A model generated the notes under the pieces. That model made no database searches. It worked only from the letters and a program-made list of their open reading frames with translations, and was not told where the DNA came from. Below, one piece after another: positions 8,287-16,258 of a stretch of 57,791 nt of DNA; the stretch's first letter is position 1; each line of letters begins with the position of its first letter. Location of the stretch: the NCBI GenBank assembly GCA_910583855.1, contig CAJTYL010000010.1, forward strand, positions 1-57,791. The letters are read 5' to 3'. The DNA comes from an uncultured Christensenella sp. (GTDB taxonomy: Bacteria; Bacillota; Clostridia; Christensenellales; Borkfalkiaceae). The position numbers and the translations under genes were made by a program.

Positions 8287-10461
8287 TCAAAAAACAGATT
8301 GTTCCGAATGCCCACGCGTATAGTTCTTAAAGTACTCCCGTAGCGCCTTCCCGTTCTTACAAATTTCAATAATCTTCTGCGGTTCGGCTTGCAGGGTGCA
8401 GTCCAACAGCACGCCCGTAGGTGTTGCAGCCGCCAAGCTTGCGCAGTTGTACAGTTCAAACCTGCACTCGCCCGTTTTATATCTTCTCAGCGGAAATTTT
8501 CTTCCGTTTTCGTCCGTTAGCGTATAAGCTTCCCTCTTATCGCAGCTTGCGCACTTTTTTTCAAACGGGCAGTAAATTAAATCCATTACTTTAATATCGC
8601 CTGCCGTCAGATAAAACGTATTTTCCGCCATGATGACTTTTGCTTCGGATACGGTAAGCTCCTTTGAAAGCGCGATATGCTTTGCATTGCAGTATGCTAA
8701 ACCCACAACGTTTGAAATATTCAACCCAGTTCCGGCAAAAAACGGTTTTTTCAGCTCTTCGGCAAGCTTAATTCCGTATATTCCGTCACAGTAAATACCG
8801 TCGAAATTCTTTATAATATCCTTTACGGCGTCAATTTCTTTACCCGTAAGATAGGGCGGTAAAAACAGATACTTTTCGCCTTTGAAATTTTCCGTCATTC
8901 GCGCAACGTCGGCGCTAAAATCGGACAATTTGAGAATACCTATATCGGCGGTTAAAGCACTCAAATTCGTGCAAATTGCCGCAAGTTTGGCGTTATTTAC
9001 ATTGCTTTTATGTGAAAATGTTAAATTATTAACGTTAACTTTACGGTCAACGGCAGTTAAATTATTATAAAATTTTGCATAAACCGAGCGACGGAAAGCG
9101 TTTAATTCGGATGTGGTCATAAATACGCCGTCGGTATTCACTTTGCCGAAACTTACTTCAAAAGGATATTTGTCAATTTTTTTAAACGCATTTTTTATAT
9201 CTTCAACCGAAAGCGGACGGCTATGCGCGGGTTCCAATGTTTTATCGCCCGTATACAACCTACCGTTAATCGTGACTTCCGCTTTTTTGCCTGCAAAAAG
9301 ATTAATTTCAAGCTTTACGGGCAATTTCCTCTCTACCGACAAAAGCCTTAAATTGAGCGACGTATCGGTAGTAATGAAGACCTTATCTCCGTTTTTAAGG
9401 CGAGATTTAGACGATATTATAAAGCCGTTCTTAGTTTCAGAAAAGTACGTTGCGCCGCCTACTTCCTTCCCGCTTCTTAATATTTTGAAACCGTCGCCTT
9501 TGGTAAATTTTTGTCGGCTTTGACAGATAAATTTGCCGTTTTCAACCTTAATTACGCCGACGAATTCACCTATGTGACCCTGAACTTGCGGAGATATAAA
9601 CGACTTATCTTGTCCGAAGCCAAGCCCTTTGGTATAGTTACCACGGTTAAAAGTGCGCTTTAAATCGCTCAAATCACCTGAATTTTCGCAATTATTGAGT
9701 AAATTTCTATAAAATTTAACGGCGGCGGAAACGTATTCGGGACGGCGCATTCTGCCTTCGATTTTCAACGAAGCTACGCCCGCATTTATAAGCATTTCCA
9801 CGTTTTCGCCTACGCTTAAATCGGACAGCGAAAGCCTGTAAGCGCTCTCCTCGCAATCTTCACGGTCGATGGAATACTTTTTCCTGCACGGCTGCTTACA
9901 CTTGCCGCGGTTGCCGCTGTTTCCGCCCGCAAACGACGAAAGATAACACTGACCCGAAAAGCAAGTGCAAAGCGCACCCTGTACGAAAACCTCGGTGTCG
10001 ATTACTCTCGCTATCTCTTTGATATCTTCAAGCGTAGTTTCACGCGCCAAAATAACGCGGTCGAAGCCGTATTCTTTTGCGAGCTTTGCCCCGTAAGCGT
10101 TGCAAACGCCCGCTTGCGTGGAAAGATGTAATGCGATTTCAGGACAGCTTTCTTTTAAAAATTTGCCTAAAAACACATCTGAAACAATCAGCGCATCTGC
10201 GCCTTTATTCCAAACGGTTACGGCGGAAGATATGAAATCTTTTAGCTCGTCGCTTTTTACGATGGTATTCAATGCAACGTAGACCTTTACGCCGAACAAA
10301 TGACAGTATTTTGATATTTCTTCAAAATTTTCGTAGTCGAAATTCTCCGCAGAACTTCTTGCGGAGTATACTTTCAACCCTAAATATACAGCGTCTGCGC
10401 CTGCATTCACTGCCGCTAAAACGCTATTTTTATCCCCCGCAGGGGCTAAAATTTCAGTCAT
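8287..10461 (-). CDS. U32-family peptidase/hydroxylase with DUF3656
   Basis: A 724-aa protein whose N-terminal half is a U32 TIM-barrel (EILAPAGDKNSVLAAV, GADAVYLG). The Cys cluster CTCFSGQCYLSS and GKCKQPCRKKY is where family members bind an iron-sulfur cluster, followed by KIEGRMRRPEYV. The C-terminal part matches the DUF3656-type extension and ends with another Cys pair (CASCDK). E. coli RlhA, of this architecture, is needed for a 23S rRNA hydroxylation; whether this protein does the same is inference. It is packed between the Cof hydrolase and mutS2. Confidence 0.88.
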   Translation of the reverse strand: MTEILAPAGDKNSVLAAVNAGADAVYLGLKVYSARSSAENFDYENFEEISKYCHLFGVKVYVALNTIVKSDELKDFISSAVTVWNKGADALIVSDVFLGKFLKESCPEIALHLSTQAGVCNAYGAKLAKEYGFDRVILARETTLEDIKEIARVIDTEVFVQGALCTCFSGQCYLSSFAGGNSGNRGKCKQPCRKKYSIDREDCEESAYRLSLSDLSVGENVEMLINAGVASLKIEGRMRRPEYVSAAVKFYRNLLNNCENSGDLSDLKRTFNRGNYTKGLGFGQDKSFISPQVQGHIGEFVGVIKVENGKFICQSRQKFTKGDGFKILRSGKEVGGATYFSETKNGFIISSKSRLKNGDKVFITTDTSLNLRLLSVERKLPVKLEINLFAGKKAEVTINGRLYTGDKTLEPAHSRPLSVEDIKNAFKKIDKYPFEVSFGKVNTDGVFMTTSELNAFRRSVYAKFYNNLTAVDRKVNVNNLTFSHKSNVNNAKLAAICTNLSALTADIGILKLSDFSADVARMTENFKGEKYLFLPPYLTGKEIDAVKDIIKNFDGIYCDGIYGIKLAEELKKPFFAGTGLNISNVVGLAYCNAKHIALSKELTVSEAKVIMAENTFYLTAGDIKVMDLIYCPFEKKCASCDKREAYTLTDENGRKFPLRRYKTGECRFELYNCASLAAATPTGVLLDCTLQAEPQKIIEICKNGKALREYFKNYTRGHSEQSVF

Positions 10462-10462
10462 A

Positions 10463-11290
10463 TCAATCTAAAAAACCGAATTTTTCTATTATTTGCGCAA
10501 TTGCGCCTTCGTTATTAGTAACGGCAATGAAGTCAGCGGCGTTTTTCAACACATCGATTGCATTTCCTACGGCAACGCCTACCCCCGCCGCTTTTATCAT
10601 CGGCAAATCGTTTAAATTATCGCCTGCGGCAACGGCTTTTTCAATTGGGATACCGAATTTATTCGCAAGATATTTTACTGCCGTGCCCTTATTATCGTTT
10701 AAAGGTGAAACCTCGATAAGAACTTTTGCACTGCAAGTCACATCGTATTTTTTGCCGAGTCGTCTTTTAAGTTCGTTAAACACAGCTGCTTGCTCTTCGT
10801 GCGCAATTAAAATAGCAACTTTTTGACAGAAAAGACCATTCTTCAAAACGAACTCAGCGATATCACCGTCAACATGTTTTGCATCAATGCCGACGATTCG
10901 CTCGTAACGCTGCAAATACACGTTATCCTTGGGTATATCGGTATAGAGGTCGTCGCTGCTGTAAACGTTTACGGGATGTCCCAATTCTTTAATATTACGG
11001 CATATCTCTGCAACGCCTTCACTGTTAATACCGCCGTTTTTCAAAATTTTACCGCTTTCAATATCGGCAATTACGGTACCCTGATACGCAACAACGAGTC
11101 CCTTTAATCCCAACTCTCTGACGCGCGGAAGGATACAGCACGTCATTCTTCCCGTGCAGACTGCAAATATTCCGCCACACTCGACGTAATTTTCAATCGC
11201 CGTGCGCACCGTTGGCAATATTTGCTGATTGTCGTTTATTAAAGTACCGTCGAAGTCAGAAATGATAAGTTTATAGTTCAACTTTCTCAT
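10463..11290 (-). CDS. Cof-type HAD-superfamily hydrolase
   Basis: 275 aa with HAD motif I ISDFDGTLIN at residues 9-18, a Cof-type cap domain in the middle, and the late Mg-binding motif AAGDNLNDLPM. Family members are cytoplasmic sugar-phosphate or cofactor phosphatases; the substrate cannot be read from the sequence. The start overlaps the uvrC stop by 4 bases (ATGA), so it is translated from the uvrC message. Confidence 0.9.
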   Translation of the reverse strand: MRKLNYKLIISDFDGTLINDNQQILPTVRTAIENYVECGGIFAVCTGRMTCCILPRVRELGLKGLVVAYQGTVIADIESGKILKNGGINSEGVAEICRNIKELGHPVNVYSSDDLYTDIPKDNVYLQRYERIVGIDAKHVDGDIAEFVLKNGLFCQKVAILIAHEEQAAVFNELKRRLGKKYDVTCSAKVLIEVSPLNDNKGTAVKYLANKFGIPIEKAVAAGDNLNDLPMIKAAGVGVAVGNAIDVLKNAADFIAVTNNEGAIAQIIEKFGFLD

Positions 11291-13095
11291 AAGTTTTCTT
11301 TCAAATAATTGTAAATATTTTGCGCTATTATCTTTGAAATTCCGTCTACTTCTGTAAGCTCTTCCACGCTAGCGCTCATAATCCTGTCCAACGTGCCGAA
11401 CTTATTCAAAAGGGCGAACCGTTTCACTTTGCCGACGCCGCTTATTTCAGAAAGAACGCTTTGCAAGTTGCGCTTTGAGTGAAGATTTCTGAAATAGGTA
11501 ATAGCAAACCTATGAGCTTCGTCGCGGATTCTTTGCAACATTTTCAAGGAATAATCGCGGTGAGAAATTTTTACGCTTTCGTCGGAATACAGGGTAAATA
11601 CCTCTTCTTCACGCTTCGCAAGCGAAATAAGTTCGATACCGTCAATATTTTTTTCGTCAAAAATTTCTTTTACGGCCGATAGCTGCCCTTTGCCGCCGTC
11701 TATAATTATAAGGTCGGGCTTGGGGAATTTTTCTTCTTCGTCCGTGCCCAGCTTGTCAAGACGGCGCATTAAAACTTCTTGCAGGGAAGCGAAGTCGTTT
11801 GAGCCTTCAACTGTCTTAATTTTGAAGCGGCGGTAGCTTGATCTATCCGCTTCTCCGTCGATAAACACAACCATTGACCCGACCTTGTCCACCCCGCTGA
11901 TATTTGAAATATCGTAACACTCCATTCTGCGCGGATACGCTTTAAGTGACAGAAGTTCCTGCAAATGCCTGCAAGCGTTCACCGTCATATCGTCTCTGTG
12001 CTTTATTTTGTCGACTGATTTTTCAAGATATTCCTCGGCATTTTTATGAGCCATTTTCAAAAGTTTTGATTTGTCGCCTTGCTTTGCAAGTGTAATTTCG
12101 ATGGGTTTATCAAATTTATCTTTGAAATAACTTTGCAAAAGCTCCTTTTCGCAAAAGTCTTCAACAATAATTTCAGAAGGAACTTCATGATGCTGATAAT
12201 ACTGAACGATAAAGCCCGTCAACGCTTCGCCGTCTGTCAAATGCGCTTCGTCCAATGCAAACGAGCTACCGCCCTGCATTATCCCTTTGCGCGTAACCAA
12301 AACGTTTACTGCAGAATAAAGACCGTTAGTTGCGTATGCGATAATATCTGCGTCGATATAGCGATTCAAAGAAGTTATACGCTTTGCTTCCAATTTAGAA
12401 AGCATTTCAAGTTTTTTCTTATAGTCCAACGCAAGCTCGAAATTTTCATCTTCCGCTGCCGCAGTCATTTTCCGCTTAAGTAAAACGTCTGCTTCCGTCA
12501 AATTTCCGTCAAGAAAGCTTAACGCGTTTTTAACGCGCACAGCATAGTCTTCTTTGCTTATTTTACCTGCGCACGGTGCAAAGCACCTGCCGATGTGATA
12601 GTTAAGACATTCACGCTTTTTGCCCGTCGTTGCAGTGTGGCAAAGCCGCACGCAAAAAGTCATCTGTACGATTTCAAGAATATCCTTGCAACTTATACCG
12701 CCCATAAATGGACCGAAGTATTTGCTACCGTCTTTCTTTATTTTTCGGGTAATCGAAAAATTCGGGAAATCCTCCCGCATATTTACTTTTATATAAGGAT
12801 AAGTTTTATCGTCCTTTAAAAGAATATTGTACTTAGGCTTGTACTTTTTTATAAGGTTGTTTTCAAGCGCGAGCGCGTCGATTTCCGAATCGGTTATGAT
12901 ATAGTTGAAATCCCTGACGTTTTCAACCATTTTCATTACTTTTTCGGGCTTTTCGGAACTATGGAAATACTGACGCACTCTGTTTTTAAGTACGCGAGCC
13001 TTACCGACGTAAATTACGTTGCCGTACCCGTCAAGCATTATATAAACTCCCGGATTGTCCGGAAGAAGTTTAAGTTTTTCCTTTACAACGTCCAT
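11287..13095 (-). CDS. uvrC: Excinuclease ABC subunit C
   Basis: 602 aa with the full UvrC order: an N-terminal GIY-YIG nuclease (PGVYIMLDGYGNVIYVGKA), a Cys-rich segment, a UVR helical pair near residues 200-235, the RNase H-like C-terminal nuclease (CYDISNISG, then LIIIDGGKGQL), and terminal helix-hairpin-helix motifs. It makes both incisions in nucleotide excision repair with UvrAB, which are not in the window. It is the first gene of the repair operon and follows a good promoter. Confidence 0.97.
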   Translation of the reverse strand: MDVVKEKLKLLPDNPGVYIMLDGYGNVIYVGKARVLKNRVRQYFHSSEKPEKVMKMVENVRDFNYIITDSEIDALALENNLIKKYKPKYNILLKDDKTYPYIKVNMREDFPNFSITRKIKKDGSKYFGPFMGGISCKDILEIVQMTFCVRLCHTATTGKKRECLNYHIGRCFAPCAGKISKEDYAVRVKNALSFLDGNLTEADVLLKRKMTAAAEDENFELALDYKKKLEMLSKLEAKRITSLNRYIDADIIAYATNGLYSAVNVLVTRKGIMQGGSSFALDEAHLTDGEALTGFIVQYYQHHEVPSEIIVEDFCEKELLQSYFKDKFDKPIEITLAKQGDKSKLLKMAHKNAEEYLEKSVDKIKHRDDMTVNACRHLQELLSLKAYPRRMECYDISNISGVDKVGSMVVFIDGEADRSSYRRFKIKTVEGSNDFASLQEVLMRRLDKLGTDEEEKFPKPDLIIIDGGKGQLSAVKEIFDEKNIDGIELISLAKREEEVFTLYSDESVKISHRDYSLKMLQRIRDEAHRFAITYFRNLHSKRNLQSVLSEISGVGKVKRFALLNKFGTLDRIMSASVEELTEVDGISKIIAQNIYNYLKENL

Positions 13096-13110
13096 AATCC
13101 TTCAGTTTAA

Positions 13111-13139
13111 AGTATAGCATATCTATTACCCGTTTGCAA
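13111..13139 (-). promoter_or_regulatory. uvrC operon promoter
   Basis: Minus-strand TTGCAA (13139-13134), a 17-base spacer and TATACT (13116-13111), about 15 bases before the uvrC ATG. It probably serves uvrC, the Cof hydrolase, the U32 gene and mutS2. Confidence 0.7.
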
Positions 13140-13160
13140 GATTTATAAATAGTTTTAATA

Positions 13161-13193
13161 AAAAAGGGCCCGCTAATAAGGCGAGACCTTTTT
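13161..13193 (-). terminator. Terminator after the pectate lyase gene
   Basis: Imperfect A/T-flanked hairpin. On the minus strand AAAAAGG and CGC pair with GCG and CCTTTTT across two mismatches, and a T run follows. It lies directly after the stop at 13202. Confidence 0.65.
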
Positions 13194-13201
13194 ATCTAAA
13201 A

Positions 13202-15676
13202 TTATTTGTTTACCAAAGGGTAAACATTATTAAGTTGTGTGTCCGTTGTGATTTTTGTCCAACCGCTTGATTTATGAACGCCTGCAAAATTTACGCATTC
13301 CCATTTTGCTTCGTCCGCAACATCAAGACGCGTAACTTTAGTAGTTCCGTCGTTGTTAAGATAGAATAAACTTGAATCGTTATCGATACTATAACCGCTC
13401 GTTTGTTTAGAGGGATTCATAAAGTTAGCGTTGTTAACGATCTGCCCCCTTGTCGTCGCTTTAGTTATGGCATAACCAGAATCATAAGTCTTACCGACAA
13501 ACTTACAATTATACAACTTTACGACCGCATCGGTTTCAGTCCTAATAGTGTCGTTACAGTTTTCAAAATAGCAAGCTTCCACAAAAGCATACATATTGTT
13601 CCTTGCGGAAAGGCAATAACTTCTTGTTGCTCTGTAATAATTATTATACATATGAACGTTGGCTTGCCTACCCATTGGAAGTCTACTGTTGTTTTGATCG
13701 TAGAAATTATGATGAAACGTTACGTTTGAAGTGTAACTATCAGCGCCAGATCCAACAAGTCCCGTTTTATGGTTATAATAATATCTGTTATAAGATACCG
13801 TTATATTTGAAGCTGACTTAAAGTCGGTAGCTCCGTCGCCTTCGCCCTTATCCTGGTCGTCGGACGTATCCCAATAATTTTTGCCTTCGTTAAAAGTACA
13901 GTTGTGTATCCAAATTCTTGACGAATTGAATTGCGCCGTATCGCTTCCGGCTTTGGTGTTGCCCTGAAAACTGCAAGCGTCCTCAGTATAGTCGTCAAAA
14001 GTAATATTTCTTATTTCAACCGAGTTGGCGTAATTCCAAGTCAACCCCCATTGAAATATCTCGGCATCGGTTCCTATGCCCTCAACGGTAATATTAGTCG
14101 GCTTACTAGAACTTCCGCCTATTGACATGTCGTTCCAACGGCAATCGCTACCGAGCGTCATCGTGCTGGTTAAACCGTTAAGCGCAGTAATTCCTTCCTC
14201 TAACTTAAAATTAAGCTTAGTTAAATCACTTTGCTTATAGCTACCAGTACCTAAAGTAATACCGAATTTATCCTTTGTCTGTTTAATAGCTTCTGAAGAC
14301 GTAAGCTTATCTCCGGCCTTGGTATACTTAATCATAGGTTGATCTCCGTTATGTTCCCAAGTAGGAGCGGCGATTCTTCCCAAAATTCGCATAATTACCG
14401 GCGTAGACGATGAAGTTGCCGCATTCAAAATATTTGAAATACCCCTATAAGTCTTACTTCCGATTTTTGCAGAAGCAGTATTCTTAGTCGCTTCGTTAAC
14501 GTAAACTATGACCGCGTTACTTTTGGGCGTTCCGTCATCCTTATATGCACCAACACCGTTGGTATAATTAAAGTGAGCGTAACCAGAACGGTCGTATTCG
14601 GTAACGGTAACCGCAACTTCTTTGCTTTTGCCGCCAGCTATAACCTGTAGGGAATATTCGCCCTTAGATATGCCTACGACGTCGGCGCGTACCGTGCCAT
14701 CGTCCGTATTTACGCGGACGAGCTCTTCGTCAATCGCAGTGTAGCTTGACGAACCGCTCTTTTTATATTTCACCGTGTAATCGCTTACACCGCTGACCGT
14801 ATCAAATTCTACGTAAGCTCCCTCCTCGTAACCGCCGTATGCGGTTATATTCAATTCGGAGGAAACCGAAAGCTTTCTCCACTTAGCCCAAAACTGCTTA
14901 TCGCCGGTAGCGTTAGCGGGTATTTGGGTTACTGCGCTACCAGAGAAAGAAGAATTTTCGTACCAGCCTTCAAATTCGTAGCCGGTCTTTGTTATGCCCG
15001 GAAGCGTCGTCGCTATTCCTGCGGTATATTCGGTAAGCACACCTTGTATCGTACCGCCGTTTGCATTCAGGGTCACGCTATACGTTGTTACGGGCGTCCC
15101 TTGGTTTACCCATTCGCCATAAAAGGCTTTATCGCCGTACTCGCCGACAAAAATTTCGGTTATCTTGCTACCGCCTAAATTGGATTGGGTATACCAACCG
15201 TTAAAGTTGCTTCCGCTCTTCATCGGCACGGGCAAAGCGCAAGCCGTACCGTATGCATAAGAAGTTACGGGACTCGTATACGAAGAGTCGCCGTTTATGC
15301 TGAAAGTTAAGTTATAAGTTTCGGGCGTCCATTTTGCGTAATAAGTTTTATCGCCGGTTGCGCCCGCAGGAATTTTGGAAGCCGCGTTACCGTAAAAATC
15401 ACTGTTTGCGTACCAACCGTCAAAAACGTAGTGCTCCTTAGAACCGTTAGCAGGCAAATTTTTTGCCGTACCCGAAGTGTATTCGGTAAAACTGTCAGTA
15501 AATGTGCCGCCATTATTTTCAAAAACGACTTGATATACGTTGCCGTCCCCCGTTCCACCGTTACCGTCGCCCTTGCCGAAGAAATCGTCAAGCATGTCGC
15601 AAGCGGTTAAAGTCGTTAAAGCCAAAGCCATTAATAAAGCAATGATAATTTTTGCAAATGATTTTACTCTTGTCAC
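13202..15676 (-). CDS. Secreted lipoprotein with three InlB-type repeats and a pectate lyase domain
   Basis: About 824 aa. A signal peptide ends in the lipobox LTAC, followed by a Gly/Asp linker. Three Listeria-Bacteroides (Flg_new/InlB B) repeats follow, each with FxGWYxxSxF and a terminal FWAKW/YYAKW-like motif, then a beta domain. The C-terminal 400 residues are a pectate lyase right-handed helix with NITFDDYTED, the NNSRLPMGRQANVHMYNNYY region and stacked Asn. It probably cleaves pectin or pectate at the cell surface. I chose GTG at 15676, 7 bases after GGAG, because it places the signal peptide correctly. It stands alone with its own promoter and terminator. Confidence 0.88.
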   Translation of the reverse strand: MTRVKSFAKIIIALLMALALTTLTACDMLDDFFGKGDGNGGTGDGNVYQVVFENNGGTFTDSFTEYTSGTAKNLPANGSKEHYVFDGWYANSDFYGNAASKIPAGATGDKTYYAKWTPETYNLTFSINGDSSYTSPVTSYAYGTACALPVPMKSGSNFNGWYTQSNLGGSKITEIFVGEYGDKAFYGEWVNQGTPVTTYSVTLNANGGTIQGVLTEYTAGIATTLPGITKTGYEFEGWYENSSFSGSAVTQIPANATGDKQFWAKWRKLSVSSELNITAYGGYEEGAYVEFDTVSGVSDYTVKYKKSGSSSYTAIDEELVRVNTDDGTVRADVVGISKGEYSLQVIAGGKSKEVAVTVTEYDRSGYAHFNYTNGVGAYKDDGTPKSNAVIVYVNEATKNTASAKIGSKTYRGISNILNAATSSSTPVIMRILGRIAAPTWEHNGDQPMIKYTKAGDKLTSSEAIKQTKDKFGITLGTGSYKQSDLTKLNFKLEEGITALNGLTSTMTLGSDCRWNDMSIGGSSSKPTNITVEGIGTDAEIFQWGLTWNYANSVEIRNITFDDYTEDACSFQGNTKAGSDTAQFNSSRIWIHNCTFNEGKNYWDTSDDQDKGEGDGATDFKSASNITVSYNRYYYNHKTGLVGSGADSYTSNVTFHHNFYDQNNSRLPMGRQANVHMYNNYYRATRSYCLSARNNMYAFVEACYFENCNDTIRTETDAVVKLYNCKFVGKTYDSGYAITKATTRGQIVNNANFMNPSKQTSGYSIDNDSSLFYLNNDGTTKVTRLDVADEAKWECVNFAGVHKSSGWTKITTDTQLNNVYPLVNK

Positions 15677-15705
15677 GTCATTTCTCCAAAAATTTCGCTT
15701 ATTAT

Positions 15706-15734
15706 ATTCTACCATCAAAACGGAAAATTTTCAA
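15706..15734 (-). promoter_or_regulatory. Promoter of the pectate lyase gene
   Basis: Minus-strand TTGAAA (15734-15729), 17 bases, TAGAAT (15711-15706). It gives a short leader before the GTG start at 15676. Confidence 0.65.
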
Positions 15735-15778
15735 CAATTTAATGTAGGTTTTTTTTAATCAAATTTTCGTATATTCAA

Positions 15779-15801
15779 AAGGCGGCATATAATGCCGCCT
15801 T
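15779..15801 (-). terminator. Terminator after the ArsR-type regulator
   Basis: Perfect 10-bp stem AAGGCGGCAT / ATGCCGCCTT with loop ATA, 17 bases beyond the stop codon, followed by TTTTGAAT on the minus strand. It also separates this unit from the pectate lyase promoter. Confidence 0.8.
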
Positions 15802-15817
15802 CTATAGTTTTTTAATT

Positions 15818-16156
15818 TCAGCAACCCAAAAACTCAACGCCTTTAAGCATTACGTCGTTCACGGTATCGTTCACCAAGCTGTAAAAAATTATCTTACCCG
15901 AACGCTCGCTTTTCACTATTCCTAAATTCTTTAACAGCCTTAACTGATGGGAAACCGTGGTCTGGTTAATATCGAGCACGCGCGATAAATCGGTAACGCA
16001 CATTTCCGATATAGCCAAAGCCGACAACATTCTCACCCTCGTAGGGTCGGCAAAAATAGAAAAGAAACAAACTATACTGTCAAGAACGTCGCCCTCCGGT
16101 ACGTATTCTTTAACCAAATCTTTAGTGCGTCTGTCCAATAACATAGTATCCTGCAT
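15818..16156 (-). CDS. ArsR/SmtB-family transcriptional regulator
   Basis: 112 aa with a winged helix-turn-helix: ADPTRVRMLSALA, then the recognition helix in TTVSHQLRLLKNLGIV and the wing RSGKIIFYSL. Cys residues occur at the pre-helix position (IVCFF), in MCVTDLS, and at the last residue, all plausible metal ligands. It lies directly downstream of the copper ATPase, so it probably senses a metal and represses this locus; Cu is inferred from context only. A promoter-operator of its own lies just upstream. The family is certain and the ligand is not. Confidence 0.9.
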   Translation of the reverse strand: MQDTMLLDRRTKDLVKEYVPEGDVLDSIVCFFSIFADPTRVRMLSALAISEMCVTDLSRVLDINQTTVSHQLRLLKNLGIVKSERSGKIIFYSLVNDTVNDVMLKGVEFLGC

Positions 16157-16209
16157 AACGCAACCTCCTGTTAAAAATTATACCGCCGCGTATGCATAAG
16201 TGTCAAAAT

Positions 16210-16231
16210 ATTATAATGACGGATACTGTCA
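16210..16231 (-). promoter_or_regulatory. Possible -10 and operator of the ArsR-type gene
   Basis: TATAAT on the minus strand (16215-16210) with the dyad TGAC-N7-GTCA (16217-16231) immediately upstream, where a repressor would block polymerase. The -35 match is weak. Autoregulation is inference. Confidence 0.45.
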
Positions 16232-16258
16232 CAAAAAAGCTGAGTTTGTCTTAGTATG

